From positions 682,001 through 746,000 of the forward strand of contig NZ_JAPPUY010000002.1 of the NCBI RefSeq assembly GCF_026712245.1: a DNA stretch of 64,000 bases. Reading direction: 5' to 3'. A model generated the notes under the pieces. That model did not search any database. It was not told the DNA's origin and was given only the letters and a program-made list of their open reading frames with translations. Both the position numbers and the translations under genes were made by a program. Below are positions 17,992-27,170 of the stretch, in pieces; positions within the stretch are counted from its first letter, which is position 1, and every line of letters starts with the position of its first letter. The DNA comes from Roseateles hydrophilus. Lineage in GTDB: Bacteria > Pseudomonadota > Gammaproteobacteria > Burkholderiales > Burkholderiaceae_C.

Positions 17992-19434
17992 CTATTGGCC
18001 GGCTTTGCGCAGGCCGGCCAGCGCCAGCAGCGCCGCCGCCCACAGCGGCCACAGGCCCAGCGCGTCCAGCCAGCGGGCGTAGGGCGTGCTGCCCTGGCGG
18101 CCGTCCACCGTCACCTCCAGCACGCCGCGCGCCAGCGCCGGCAGCCGGGCCGTGACCTGGCCGCGGTGATCCACCAGCGCCGTGGCGCCGGTGTTGGTGG
18201 AGCGGGCCACCGGCCGCTGGAACTCCAGCGCCCGCATCTGCGAGAACTGCAGGTGCTGGTCCTGGACCATCACGGTACCGAACCAGGCCAGGTTGCTGAC
18301 GTTGACGAACACGGTCGCCGCGTCCGCGCCGACGGCGCTGTGCACGATGTCCTCGCCGAACAAGTCCTCGTAGCAGATCAGCGGGCGCAGGCGCTGCCCG
18401 GCCACGGCCCAGGGGCGCTGGTGGTCGCCGCGGCCCTGGTCGTCCATGGGGATGTTCATCGCGCGCACGAACCAGCCGAAGCCTGGCGGGATGAACTCGC
18501 CGAACGGCAGCAGGTGGCGCTTGCCGTAGTGGTAGCCCGTGCCCAGGCCAACGACGGAGTTGACGAAGCCTTCCTCGTGATTGCCCAGGAAGGCGCCCAG
18601 CAGTGCCGGGCGCTCGGGGCGGGACAGGCGCGCCAGCGTCGCAGCATCCAGGTCCAGCAGCGGCAGCGGCACGACGGACTCCGGGGTGATGACCACCTGG
18701 CCGCGCGACGACTCCACCAGTCGGGCCAGCGTGTCGAGGTTGGCGCTGAAACGCTCGGGGTCGAACTTCTGATCCTGCGGGATGCTGGGCTGCACCAGCG
18801 ACAGTGCCACCTGGCCGGCCGGCTGCGTGAAGTCCTGCGGCAGCAGCGGGCCGGCCAGCGGCAGCAGCAGCGCGGGCGCGGCCAGCGCCCAGGCGCGCTG
18901 CTTCAGCAGCACCAGGCCGGCGGCCGCCAGCGCTGCCAGTGTGGTGATGCCGTACACGCCCACCCAGGGCGCCCATCCTGCCAGCGGGCCGGCGGTGTGC
19001 GCGTAGCCAGAGGCGATCCACGGGAAGCCGCTGAACCAGGTGGCCCGGGCCAGCTCGGCCAGCAGCCAGGCCGGCACAAGGGCCAGCAATCGCCAGCGGC
19101 CTGGGGCGATGAAGCGCGCCGTCAGCCCCAGCGCCAGCGCGTAATAGCTGCACAGGAAGGCCGCCAGCAGCGCCACCGCCAGCGCCGCCAGCACCCACGG
19201 AATGCCGCCGAACTGGTGCATGGAGATGTGCAGCCACCACAGGCCCGAGGCCAGCCAGCTCCAGCCGAACAGCGCGCCGCACAGGGCGGCCGCCTTGGTC
19301 GTGGCGCGGGCGACCACGCCGAACAGCAGCGCCAGTGCGGCGATCTGGGCCCACCAGGCCTCGGTGGGCGAGAACGACGCGGTCTGCAGCAGGCCAGCGG
19401 CCAGCGCCGCGCCTGCAGCGAGCGCGGGCCTCAC
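17992..19434 (-). CDS. lnt: Apolipoprotein N-acyltransferase
   Basis: 480 residues. The N-terminal half holds about six to seven membrane helices. The nitrilase-like periplasmic domain has the expected catalytic triad: E in [10 protein letters not shown] in [12 protein letters not shown] and C in [11 protein letters not shown]. The enzyme adds the third acyl chain to outer-membrane lipoproteins. Its start overlaps the corC stop by 4 bases, and it is 29 bases ahead of glyQ, so it belongs to the same minus-strand operon. Confidence 0.95.
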   Translation of the reverse strand: MRPALAAGAALAAGLLQTASFSPTEAWWAQIAALALLFGVVARATTKAAALCGALFGWSWLASGLWWLHISMHQFGGIPWVLAALAVALLAAFLCSYYALALGLTARFIAPGRWRLLALVPAWLLAELARATWFSGFPWIASGYAHTAGPLAGWAPWVGVYGITTLAALAAAGLVLLKQRAWALAAPALLLPLAGPLLPQDFTQPAGQVALSLVQPSIPQDQKFDPERFSANLDTLARLVESSRGQVVITPESVVPLPLLDLDAATLARLSRPERPALLGAFLGNHEEGFVNSVVGLGTGYHYGKRHLLPFGEFIPPGFGWFVRAMNIPMDDQGRGDHQRPWAVAGQRLRPLICYEDLFGEDIVHSAVGADAATVFVNVSNLAWFGTVMVQDQHLQFSQMRALEFQRPVARSTNTGATALVDHRGQVTARLPALARGVLEVTVDGRQGSTPYARWLDALGLWPLWAAALLALAGLRKAGQ

Positions 19435-20312
19435 GCGGCGGTCTCGCCGTCAGCGGCGCGTGTGACCTTGAACCAGCGCACCGCGCCGCCACGCGTCAGC
19501 ATGACGGCGAAGTTCAGGCCGCCCACCTGCACCGTCTCGCCCCGGCGCGGCACGCGGCCATGCTCGTGGGCGACCAGGCCGCCGATGGTGTCGAAGTCGT
19601 CATCCGGCAGTGCGATGCCGAAGCTGCCGTTGACGGCCGCGATGGACGCGTCGCCGGCCACGCGCTGGCTGCCGTCGGCCAGTGTGTACAGGCCGGACTC
19701 GCCGTCCTTCTCGTCGAACTCGTCCTCGATCTCGCCGACGATTTCTTCCAGCACGTCTTCGATGGTGATGAGGCCGGCGGTGTTGCCGAACTCGTCGATG
19801 ACGATGGCCAGGTGGTTGCGGTTGGAGCGGAAGTCGCGCAGCAGCTCGTTCAGGCCCTTGCTCTCGGGCACGAAGACCGTGGGCCGCAGCAGTGCGCGCA
19901 GGTTGAGCTCGGGCGCGCGCTGCATCTTCAGCAGATCCTTGGCGAGCAGGATGCCGATGATGTTGTCCTTGCTGCCCTCGAACACCGGGAAGCGCGAGTG
20001 GCCGCTGTCGATCACCAGGCCCAGCAGTTCGTCGTAGGGAGCGTCGATGTCCAGCAGGTCCATGCGCGGCGCTGCCACCATCACATCGCCGGCCGACAAC
20101 TCGGCCATGCGCAGCACGCCTTCCAGCATCTGGCGGGATTCGGGCTCGATCAGCTCGCGCTGTTCGGCGTCAGCCAGGGTCTCGATCAGTTCGGTTTTGG
20201 AGTCCGGGCCGGGGTGCAGGAACTCCAGCATGCGCTCCAGCAGGCCGCGGGCCTCGGGCGGGTGTTTGGCGGCCCCGCGAACTGGGGGCCGGCCTGAATG
20301 TGGTTCGCTCAA
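19431..20312 (-). CDS. corC: CorC/HlyC-family CBS-domain transporter-associated protein
   Basis: 293 residues. Two CBS repeats ([14 protein letters not shown] region and the [16 protein letters not shown] region, with [31 protein letters not shown]) are followed by a C-terminal CorC_HlyC FAD-binding-like domain ([25 protein letters not shown]). The family is implicated in magnesium/cobalt homeostasis and binds adenosine nucleotides. Immediately upstream of lnt, an arrangement conserved in proteobacteria (ybeX-lnt). Confidence 0.93.
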   Translation of the reverse strand: MSEPHSGRPPVRGAAKHPPEARGLLERMLEFLHPGPDSKTELIETLADAEQRELIEPESRQMLEGVLRMAELSAGDVMVAAPRMDLLDIDAPYDELLGLVIDSGHSRFPVFEGSKDNIIGILLAKDLLKMQRAPELNLRALLRPTVFVPESKGLNELLRDFRSNRNHLAIVIDEFGNTAGLITIEDVLEEIVGEIEDEFDEKDGESGLYTLADGSQRVAGDASIAAVNGSFGIALPDDDFDTIGGLVAHEHGRVPRRGETVQVGGLNFAVMLTRGGAVRWFKVTRAADGETAA

Positions 20313-20427
20313 GGGGAGCCGTCAAGGTATTGCGACAGGGGACAGAATAGCCGATTGGTTTGACAGACCTTGCAGTCCGGCGCCCAGACCTCATCTGCGC
20401 CGCCTTCCCTTGAAACCGGTTTCCGCC

Positions 20428-21480
20428 ATGTCCAGCAACAACGGCCTCATTCCAGCAACCATCCTCACGGGCTTCCTCGGCGCCGGCAAGACGACGCTGC
20501 TCAAGCGCGTGCTGACCGAGGCCCACGGCCAGAAGATCGCCGTCATCGAGAACGAGTTCGGTGAAGAGAACATCGACACCGACATCCTGGTGTCGGACAC
20601 CAACGAGCAGATCATCCAGATGAGCAACGGCTGCGTCTGCTGCACCATCCGCGAAGACCTGCGCACCACGCTGAGCGACCTGGCCGCCAAGCGCCGCAAG
20701 GGCGAGCTGGACTTTGAGCGCGTCGTCATCGAGACCACCGGCCTGGCCGACCCGGGCCCGGTGGCGCAGACCTTCTTCATGGACGACGAGATCGCCGAGG
20801 CCTACCTGCTGGACTCGGTGCTGACGCTGGTCGATGCCAAGCACGCCGACGAGCAGCTCAACACCCGCCAGGAAGCGCGCATGCAGGTGGGTTTTGCCGA
20901 CCAGATCTTCATCAGCAAGAGCGACCTGGTGGAGCCGGCGGCCGTGGAGGCGCTGATTCACCGCATCAAGCACATGAACCCGCGCGCGCCCATCCAGACC
21001 GCGCATTTCGGCGAGGTGTCGCTGAGCAAGGTGTTCGACCTGCGCGGTTTCAACCTGAACGCCAAGCTGGAGATCGACCCCGACTTCCTCAAGGCGGACG
21101 ACCACGGCCACCACCATCACCACCACGACCATGACCACGAACATGGTGAGCACTGCGATCACCCGCACCACCACCACCACGATGACGACGTCAAGAGCTT
21201 CGTGTTCCGTTCGGACAAGCCCTTCAACCCGGCCAAGCTGGAGGACTTCCTCGGCGCCATCGTGCAGGTCTACGGCCCCAAGATGCTGCGCTACAAGGGC
21301 GTGCTCTTCATGAAGGGCACCGAAAAGAAGGTCATCTTCCAGGGTGTGCACCAGATGATGGGCTCCGATCTCGGCCCCAAATGGATGCCGGGCGAGAAAA
21401 AACAGAGCAAGATGGTGTTCATCGGCATCGACCTGCCCAAGGACGTGTTGATGCAAGGTCTGGAGGGCTGCCTGGCTTGA
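20428..21480 (+). CDS. CobW/COG0523-family metallochaperone GTPase with histidine-rich loop
   Basis: 350 residues. P-loop GFLGAGKT at 15-22, the family metal motif CVCC at 69-72, Walker B region ETTGLADPGP, and SKSD for guanine recognition. Residues about 224-254 are a histidine/aspartate-rich loop of roughly 20 histidines, typical of zinc-handling members. C-terminal CobW_C domain ends MVFIGIDLP. It probably delivers zinc or another metal to a client protein. Start taken at MSSNNG; upstream in-frame codons overlap corC. No clear Zur box was seen in the 115-base gap. Confidence 0.9.
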   Translation: MSSNNGLIPATILTGFLGAGKTTLLKRVLTEAHGQKIAVIENEFGEENIDTDILVSDTNEQIIQMSNGCVCCTIREDLRTTLSDLAAKRRKGELDFERVVIETTGLADPGPVAQTFFMDDEIAEAYLLDSVLTLVDAKHADEQLNTRQEARMQVGFADQIFISKSDLVEPAAVEALIHRIKHMNPRAPIQTAHFGEVSLSKVFDLRGFNLNAKLEIDPDFLKADDHGHHHHHHDHDHEHGEHCDHPHHHHHDDDVKSFVFRSDKPFNPAKLEDFLGAIVQVYGPKMLRYKGVLFMKGTEKKVIFQGVHQMMGSDLGPKWMPGEKKQSKMVFIGIDLPKDVLMQGLEGCLA

Positions 21481-21637
21481 TGTTTTTTCGCCCCGCGGAC
21501 CCTGTTTTCCGGGGGGCGATGGGACCGCGGATCGCATGGCTACAATCCGCCGCGCTCAAAATTGGGCTGCCGGCTGATAAGCAGTGGGATCCAGGTCTTT
21601 CACCGCGCCGAAGCACGCCCTGAGCGAGGAGAAGACT

Positions 21638-22279
21638 GTGAGCAAGACCCCGGCCACCAAAACCGCCGCTGCACCCAAGGGTGCGAAGAAGACAGAAGCC
21701 GGCGCCGACGTCGCGACGTTGGAAGTTCCAGCGCCGGCGAATCGCTTCGCGGATCGCTTCGCGCCCCCGAAGCCGCCCGCACGCGGTGCCCAGCAGGCAG
21801 ATGATTCGCCGCGCGCGGCCGCCAAGGGCGATCCCAAGCTGGCCAACGCCTGGAAGACCAAACCGGGTGCCGAGTTGAGCGACGCCGAAGTCCTAGCCAT
21901 GCCGGACTCGGAGTACATGAACGCCAAGCAGATCGAGTTCTTCCGCGCCAAGTTGGAGGGCCTCAAGAACGAGGTGCTGTCCAACGCGGGCGAGACCACC
22001 GAGCATCTGCGTGAAGACACGACCATCGTGCCCGATCCGGCGGACCGCGCGACCATCGAGGAAGAGCATGCGCTGGAGCTGCGCACGCGTGACCGCGAGC
22101 GCAAGCTGCTGAAGAAGATCGTGCAGTCCATCGGTCGCCTCGACAGTGGCGACTACGGCTACTGCGACGAGACCGGCGAGCCCATCGGCCTCGGCCGTTT
22201 GATCGCGCGCCCGACTGCGACGCTGTCGCTGGAGGCACAGCAGCGCCGCGAGCTCAAGCAAAAGATGTTCGGCGACTGA
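21638..22279 (+). CDS. dksA: RNA polymerase-binding transcription factor DksA
   Basis: 213 residues from a GTG start preceded by GAGGAG at ideal spacing; the first in-frame ATG at 21584 has no such site. The N-terminal 80 residues are a lysine/alanine/proline-rich extension. The coiled-coil core holds FFRAKLEGLKNEV and DPADRATIEEEHALELRTRDRERKLL. The zinc-finger region GYCDETGEPIGLGRLIARPTATLS retains only one of four cysteines, usual for beta-proteobacterial DksA. With ppGpp it redirects RNA polymerase at rRNA and biosynthetic promoters. A TACAAT at 21541 may be its -10 element. Confidence 0.92.
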   Translation: MSKTPATKTAAAPKGAKKTEAGADVATLEVPAPANRFADRFAPPKPPARGAQQADDSPRAAAKGDPKLANAWKTKPGAELSDAEVLAMPDSEYMNAKQIEFFRAKLEGLKNEVLSNAGETTEHLREDTTIVPDPADRATIEEEHALELRTRDRERKLLKKIVQSIGRLDSGDYGYCDETGEPIGLGRLIARPTATLSLEAQQRRELKQKMFGD

Positions 22280-22291
22280 CAAACCATGCAT

Positions 22292-22388
22292 GAAGCGACT
22301 GCGCGGACACAGGATGGGCCTGCGCGGCTCGCCGTACGGGTGTACGGCTGCGCCGCTCGACCCACCCTGCGTCCGCTCGCGACGCTTC
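22292..22388. repeat. Long imperfect inverted repeat after dksA
   Basis: The whole gap between dksA and the STAS gene folds on itself. The outer arms begin GAAGCG and end CGCTTC, the middle arms pair GCGGACACAGGATGGG with CCACCCTGCGTCCGC, and an inner hairpin pairs GCGCGGCTCGCCGTAC with GTACGGCTGCGCCGC. No T-run follows, so it is not a classic terminator. It may be a mobile palindrome or a processing signal. Confidence 0.7.
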
Positions 22389-22432
22389 CTGCACGGCTTT
22401 TCCCGGCTGGCTGATCAGGACATCCCCCACCC

Positions 22433-24208
22433 ATGACCGAATCCAAGCCCGCAGATCCGAAGGAAGGCGACAGTTTCTTCCGCAAGGTGGCGCGCTTCGT
22501 CGCGAATCCGACGACGGATTGGTCCGAGATCAACTCCCGCCAAGACGACCCGCAGGGCGACCTCGCCAAGGCCGAACTGCGCGCCATGGTGGAACGCAAG
22601 CGCCGCAATGACTTCGTGCGCAAGCGCGAGCTGGACATGCTGCGCCGCATCCGCCGCGAGGGGCTGACGCCCGAGCAGCTGGCGGCGCTGGCGGCCTCGC
22701 CGTCCCGCATGGGTGACGATGAGCGCATCAGCGAGCCCAGCTCCAAGATCGACCTGGGCGTGAAGGCCAAGATCGACGAGATCGAGCAACAGATGGTGGG
22801 CGAGAGCTTCGCCACCACGCAGGCGGTGCCCAACAAGCAGCAGCAGCCGGACTTTTTCGAGACCAGCACACGACCCGTGGCGTTCGCGCCGACGGTGACG
22901 GAGCCGCCGGCCGTGCTGGATGCCAGCGGTGGCCGCGTCAGCGAGTTCTCCACCCCGCAGGAAGCTCGCCGTCTTTCGGTGCCGCCACCGCCCGCGGCCG
23001 TGACCATGGGCGCGGCCATCCCGCCGCTGTCCGACGCCGCGCCCAGCCGGTTGCCCGACCTGCCGCCGCTGGACATGCCGCTGTCGTTCACGCTGGCCGA
23101 GCCTGTCGGCGCGCCGGTGGAGGTGCAGGAGGTCGTGCACGATCCCGAGCTGGACGAAGCCGTCATCGCCTTCGCGAACGCCGACTACGACTCCAGCGAG
23201 CACGCGCTGACCGAGCTGGTGCGCCCGGGGGGCAGCCGCAACCTGCATGGCGAAACCTGGCTGGTGCTGTTCGACCACTACCGCGCCACGGGCGCTCAAG
23301 GCAAGTTCGAGGCGCTGGCGGTGGAGTACGCCCAGCAGTTCGGCTTGTCCGCGCCGCAATGGTTCTCGATGCCCCGGCTGGTGGCGGAGTCCACCCGCCA
23401 GGCCGGACGCAGCCCCATGGGCAAGGCCGGCCAGGTGAGCTGGAGCGCGCCGGCCAACCTGACGGTCGACGATGTGCTCACGCTGGCCAAGCGCGCCGAG
23501 ACGCTGCCCATGCCCTGGGTGTTCGACTGGGGCTCGCTGGACGGCATCGAGATCGCCGCGGCCATCGAGCTGCGCGGCCTGTTCCATCAATGGGCGCAGC
23601 AGCAGGTGGACCAGCGGTGGCTGGGCGGCGACCATTTCCTTGCCCAGCTCAAGGAGCTCGCGCCCGTGGGCGAGCGCGACACCGACCCGGTGCTGTGGAT
23701 GCTGCGCCTGGAGGCGCTGCGCCTGACCAACCGGCCCGATCAGTTCGACGAGGCCGCCATCGACTACTGCGTGACCTATGAGGTCTCGCCGCCGTCGTGG
23801 GAGCGCGCCAAGTGCCGTGTGCGCATCGGCAGCGAAGGCGCATCCACCAACAGCCCGGCCACCAGCACGCTGCACGCCGAGGCGGTCTCCAGCTTCCTGG
23901 ATACCAGCGTGATGGACCCTGCCCATGCGGCGGCCCAGGTGGAGCTGCAAGGCCAGCTCAGCGGCGACATCTCCGACACGCTGCGCGCCATGGCGGCCGA
24001 GGTGGGCGAATCCAGCCTGATCAACATCTCCTGCACCAAGCTCATCCGTCTGGACTTCATGGCCGCCGGTGACCTGCTGAACTGGGTGTTGGCACGCCGC
24101 AGCGAGAACCGAACGGTCGTCTTCAACGACGCCCATCGCCTGGTTGCGCTGTTCTTCGGCGCGATGGGCATCAACGAGCACGCGAAGGTCAAAGTCCGGG
24201 TGAATTAG
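22433..24208 (+). CDS. STAS-like domain protein of unknown function
   Basis: 591 residues, not membrane bound. The N-terminal 110 residues are charged and helical (VERKRRNDFVRKRELDMLRRIRREGLTPEQ). Residues about 130-230 are proline/alanine rich and probably disordered. The middle is an uncharacterised helical domain. The last about 90 residues (VGESSLINISCTKLIRLDFMAAGDLLNWV and VVFNDAHRLVALFFGAMGI) resemble a STAS/MlaB-type fold. Proteins of this layout sit beside hslVU in Burkholderiales as far as I recall. Function unknown; a phosphorylation- or ligand-sensing partner-binding role is possible. Confidence 0.75.
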   Translation: MTESKPADPKEGDSFFRKVARFVANPTTDWSEINSRQDDPQGDLAKAELRAMVERKRRNDFVRKRELDMLRRIRREGLTPEQLAALAASPSRMGDDERISEPSSKIDLGVKAKIDEIEQQMVGESFATTQAVPNKQQQPDFFETSTRPVAFAPTVTEPPAVLDASGGRVSEFSTPQEARRLSVPPPPAAVTMGAAIPPLSDAAPSRLPDLPPLDMPLSFTLAEPVGAPVEVQEVVHDPELDEAVIAFANADYDSSEHALTELVRPGGSRNLHGETWLVLFDHYRATGAQGKFEALAVEYAQQFGLSAPQWFSMPRLVAESTRQAGRSPMGKAGQVSWSAPANLTVDDVLTLAKRAETLPMPWVFDWGSLDGIEIAAAIELRGLFHQWAQQQVDQRWLGGDHFLAQLKELAPVGERDTDPVLWMLRLEALRLTNRPDQFDEAAIDYCVTYEVSPPSWERAKCRVRIGSEGASTNSPATSTLHAEAVSSFLDTSVMDPAHAAAQVELQGQLSGDISDTLRAMAAEVGESSLINISCTKLIRLDFMAAGDLLNWVLARRSENRTVVFNDAHRLVALFFGAMGINEHAKVKVRVN

Positions 24209-24282
24209 CCCACCCCCTACGCGCTGACGCGCGCCCCCTCAAGGGGGCACTGCCGACGGCCCGGCGAAGCCGGTTCCGTGGC
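24209..24282 (+). repeat. Dispersed palindromic repeat, copy B
   Basis: Begins directly after the TAG stop of the STAS gene with CCCACCCCCTAC, then GCGCTGACGCGC, the CCCCCTCAAGGGGG palindrome and CGGCCCGGCGAAGCCGGTTCCG. It matches copies at 14165 (minus) and 57272 (plus) in order and spacing. Confidence 0.75.
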
Positions 24283-24370
24283 AGTTGCTGGATTTGTCGC
24301 GGCGGGGCCGCTCCGGGATTGGGTGGGGGAACCTTGCGAAACTGCGGGTCGACCTTATGTGGGGCGACTT

Positions 24371-24937
24371 ATGTCTTCTGATTCCTCTTCGGCCGTGTAT
24401 CACGGCACCACCATCGTTTCGGTGCGGCGGCAGACGCCTACCGGCTGGCAGGTCGCCATCGGCGGCGACGGTCAGGTCACGCTGGGCCACACCATCGTCA
24501 AGGCCAGCGCGCGCAAGGTGCGCAAGCTCTACCGCGACCAGGTGCTGGCCGGCTTTGCCGGCGCCACCGCCGACGCCTTCACGCTGTTTGAGCGCTTCGA
24601 GGCCAAGCTGGAGAAACACCAGGGTCACCTGGTGCGCGCCGCCGTCGAGCTGACGCGCGACTGGCGCACCGACCGCGTGCTGCGCCGCCTGGAGGCCATG
24701 CTGGCCGTGGCCGACAAGAGCGCCTCACTCATCATCACTGGCAACGGCGACGTGCTGGAGCCCGAGCAGGGCATCGTGGCCATCGGCTCGGGCGGCGCTT
24801 ACGCGCAGGCGGCCGCCAAGGCGCTGCTCAACCACAGCGAGCTGAGTGCGGCCGACATCGTCAAGAAATCGCTGGAGATTGCCGGCGAGATCTGCATCTA
24901 CACCAACCAGAACCACACGCTGGAGGTGCTGGAATGA
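24371..24937 (+). CDS. hslV: ATP-dependent protease subunit HslV
   Basis: 188 residues. The proteasome-beta-like catalytic motif GTTIVSVRR places the nucleophile threonine at residue 13, after a 12-residue leader ([12 protein letters not shown]), longer than the single Met of E. coli HslV; it must be removed for activity. [27 protein letters not shown] and [13 protein letters not shown] are conserved. It forms the double hexameric ring degrading unfolded regulators. Coupled to hslU by a 4-base overlap. Confidence 0.95.
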   Translation: MSSDSSSAVYHGTTIVSVRRQTPTGWQVAIGGDGQVTLGHTIVKASARKVRKLYRDQVLAGFAGATADAFTLFERFEAKLEKHQGHLVRAAVELTRDWRTDRVLRRLEAMLAVADKSASLIITGNGDVLEPEQGIVAIGSGGAYAQAAAKALLNHSELSAADIVKKSLEIAGEICIYTNQNHTLEVLE

Positions 24938-26247
24938 GCTCGATGACGCCTCAGGAGATCGTCTCCGAACTCGACCGCCACATCGTCGGCCAGAACGCTG
25001 CCAAGCGCGCCGTCGCCATCGCGATGCGCAACCGCTGGCGCCGCCAGCAGGTGGACGACAAGCTGCGTGGCGAGATCACGCCCAAGAACATCCTGATGAT
25101 CGGCCCCACCGGGGTCGGCAAGACCGAGATCGCGCGCCGCCTGGCGCGACTGGCCGGTGCGCCCTTCATCAAGGTCGAGGCCACCAAGTTCACCGAGGTG
25201 GGCTACGTCGGCAAGGACGTCGACTCCATCATCCGTGACCTCATCGAGGTGGCCGTCAAACAGGAGCGCGAGGTGGCCATGCGCCGCTGCCAGACGCGCG
25301 CCGAGGATGCCGCCGAGGAGCGCATCCTGGACGTGCTGCTGCCCGGCTCGGACGCCGACAACGCCACGCGCCAGGCCTTCCGCAAGAAGCTGCGCGAGGG
25401 GCAGCTGGATGACAAGGACATCGAGCTGGACCTGGCTGCGCCGCGGCCCAGCCTGGAGGTGATGACGCCCTTCGGCAACCAGCCCGGCATGGAGGACATG
25501 GCCGAGCAGTTGAAGGGCATGTTCAGCCAGCTGGGCGCCGGCCAGAAGAAGACGCGCAAGCTCAAGATCGCCGAGGCGATGAAGCTGCTCGTGGACGAGG
25601 AGGCCGCCAAGCTCGTCAACGAGGAAGAGATCCGCGCCACGGCCCTGGCGAACGCGCAGGAGATGGGCATCGTCTTCATCGACGAGATCGACAAGGTGGC
25701 CTCCCGCCAGGAGCACGGCGGCGCCGAAGTGTCCCGCCAGGGCGTGCAGCGCGACCTGCTGCCGCTGGTCGAAGGCACGACGGTGTCCACCAAGTACGGC
25801 CTTGTGAAGACCGACCACATCCTCTTCATCGCCAGCGGCGCCTTCCACCTCAGCAAGCCCAGCGACCTGATTCCCGAGCTGCAGGGTCGCCTGCCGATCC
25901 GCGTGGAGCTGGACTCGTTGTCGGTGGCTGACTTCGAGGCCATCCTGACCAGCACGCACGCCAGCCTCGTCAAGCAGTACCAGGCGCTGCTGGCGACGGA
26001 AGGCGTCACGCTGGACCTGCAGCCCGACGCCATCCGGCGCCTGGCGCAGATCGCCTACGAGGTCAATGAGCGTACCGAGAACATCGGCGCGCGCCGCTTG
26101 GCCACGGTGATGGAGCGGCTGCTGGACGAGATCAGCTTCGACGCGCCCAACCGCGCGGGCCAGACGCTGTCGCTGGACGCCGCGGCGGTGGAGGCCAAGC
26201 TCGGCGCGCTGGCGGCGAACGAGGACTTGAGCCGCTTCATCCTGTAG
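24934..26247 (+). CDS. hslU: HslU ATPase subunit of the HslUV protease
   Basis: 437 residues. Opens with [27 protein letters not shown]; Walker [16 protein letters not shown] near residue 56; pore loop GYVGKDV; Walker [12 protein letters not shown]; sensor and C-terminal [16 protein letters not shown], ending SRFIL, the tail that docks into HslV. It unfolds substrates and feeds them to HslV. Complete and typical. Confidence 0.97.
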   Translation: MSSMTPQEIVSELDRHIVGQNAAKRAVAIAMRNRWRRQQVDDKLRGEITPKNILMIGPTGVGKTEIARRLARLAGAPFIKVEATKFTEVGYVGKDVDSIIRDLIEVAVKQEREVAMRRCQTRAEDAAEERILDVLLPGSDADNATRQAFRKKLREGQLDDKDIELDLAAPRPSLEVMTPFGNQPGMEDMAEQLKGMFSQLGAGQKKTRKLKIAEAMKLLVDEEAAKLVNEEEIRATALANAQEMGIVFIDEIDKVASRQEHGGAEVSRQGVQRDLLPLVEGTTVSTKYGLVKTDHILFIASGAFHLSKPSDLIPELQGRLPIRVELDSLSVADFEAILTSTHASLVKQYQALLATEGVTLDLQPDAIRRLAQIAYEVNERTENIGARRLATVMERLLDEISFDAPNRAGQTLSLDAAAVEAKLGALAANEDLSRFIL

Positions 26248-26251
26248 CGCG

Positions 26252-26280
26252 CCGGCACCGCGGCCCCGTGCGGCCGCCGG
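26252..26280. terminator. Bidirectional hairpin between hslU and coaX
   Basis: Arms CCGGC-CCGC and GCGG-GCCGG fold across the 42-base convergent gap. No strong T-run follows on either strand, so it would be a weak or Rho-assisted terminator. Confidence 0.4.
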
Positions 26281-26289
26281 AGTGGGGGG

Positions 26290-27054
26290 TTAGCCCCGCG
26301 CAGCGTGGATCGCCAGCAGCCCGTCGAAGATCAGGCCCTCGACCAGCTCATGCGGCACGTCCAGTGCCGGCGCCACCTTCCAGCCGGCGCCGCCGGTCAT
26401 CAGCAGCAGCGGGTCGCGGCCTTCGCGTTGGCGCAGCAGGCGGTACATGCGCTCGATCGCACCGGTGATCGCAAAGGTGCCGCCGGTCGTCAGCGCGTCG
26501 CTGGTGTTGGTGGGGAAGTCGCGCACCTCGCCGGTGGGCACGCGCAGGCCGGCGGTGCCGCCTTCCAGTGCGCGCAGCATGATGCCGTGGCCCGGCAGGA
26601 TGAGGCCGCCGAGGAACTGCCCGTCACTGGACATCGCGTCCACCGTCACGGCCGTGCCCACCATCACGGTCAGCACCGGGCCGTCGAAACCGCGTCGCCG
26701 GGCGTGGGCGTGGGCGCCGATGACGGCCACCCAGCGGTCGGCGCCCAAGCGTGACGGATGGTCGTAGCCGTTCCTCACGCCCGCGGTCTCGGCCGACGGC
26801 ACCACCCAGCGCGTACTGAGATCCCAGTGCTCCATCTGCTCCTCGACGCGGCGGCGTACCGCGTCGCCCGCCACGTTGCTGCCCAGGGCGCGCGTCGGCG
26901 GGGCCAGGCCTTGCCAGTCCTCGTCGGCCAGGCGGTCGATGTTTTCCAGGAACACCGCGCCATGCTGCAGCGGCTGGCTGCCGGGCGTGGCGTCGGTGGG
27001 GTAGACGGCCCATTTGAGCCGGGTATTGCCGATGTCGATGGCCAGAAAGCTCAT
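26290..27054 (-). CDS. coaX: Type III pantothenate kinase
   Basis: 254 residues of the ASKHA fold. [14 protein letters not shown] is the phosphate-1 loop, [14 protein letters not shown] the conserved pantothenate/dimer segment, and [27 protein letters not shown] the phosphate-2/adenosine part. It phosphorylates pantothenate, the first step to coenzyme A, independent of CoA feedback. Monocistronic and convergent to hslU. Confidence 0.93.
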   Translation of the reverse strand: MSFLAIDIGNTRLKWAVYPTDATPGSQPLQHGAVFLENIDRLADEDWQGLAPPTRALGSNVAGDAVRRRVEEQMEHWDLSTRWVVPSAETAGVRNGYDHPSRLGADRWVAVIGAHAHARRRGFDGPVLTVMVGTAVTVDAMSSDGQFLGGLILPGHGIMLRALEGGTAGLRVPTGEVRDFPTNTSDALTTGGTFAITGAIERMYRLLRQREGRDPLLLMTGGAGWKVAPALDVPHELVEGLIFDGLLAIHAARG

Positions 27055-27170
27055 GGCGGGCCGGGGCGTGAACGATGCCGCGAGCCTACCAGCGCCTCCG
27101 TGGCTGTCCCTGCGGGTTTCTGCTTCAATCCGGCGCTAGTTCCGCACAAACCATCCCCTGAGGAGATCCC

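Noticed and set aside
17963-19492. Apparent 820-residue extension of glyQ upstream
   Set aside because: The extra part is a shadow of lnt; GlyQ proteins start at MLTFQQ.
21487-21518. Terminator after the CobW-like gene
   Set aside because: The hairpin (CGCCCC with GGGGCG) has its T-run on the 5' side, so it cannot act as a Rho-independent terminator on either strand.
21638-22279. DksA with only one zinc-finger cysteine as a novelty
   Set aside because: Beta-proteobacterial DksA commonly reads CDETGEPIG, so this is normal.
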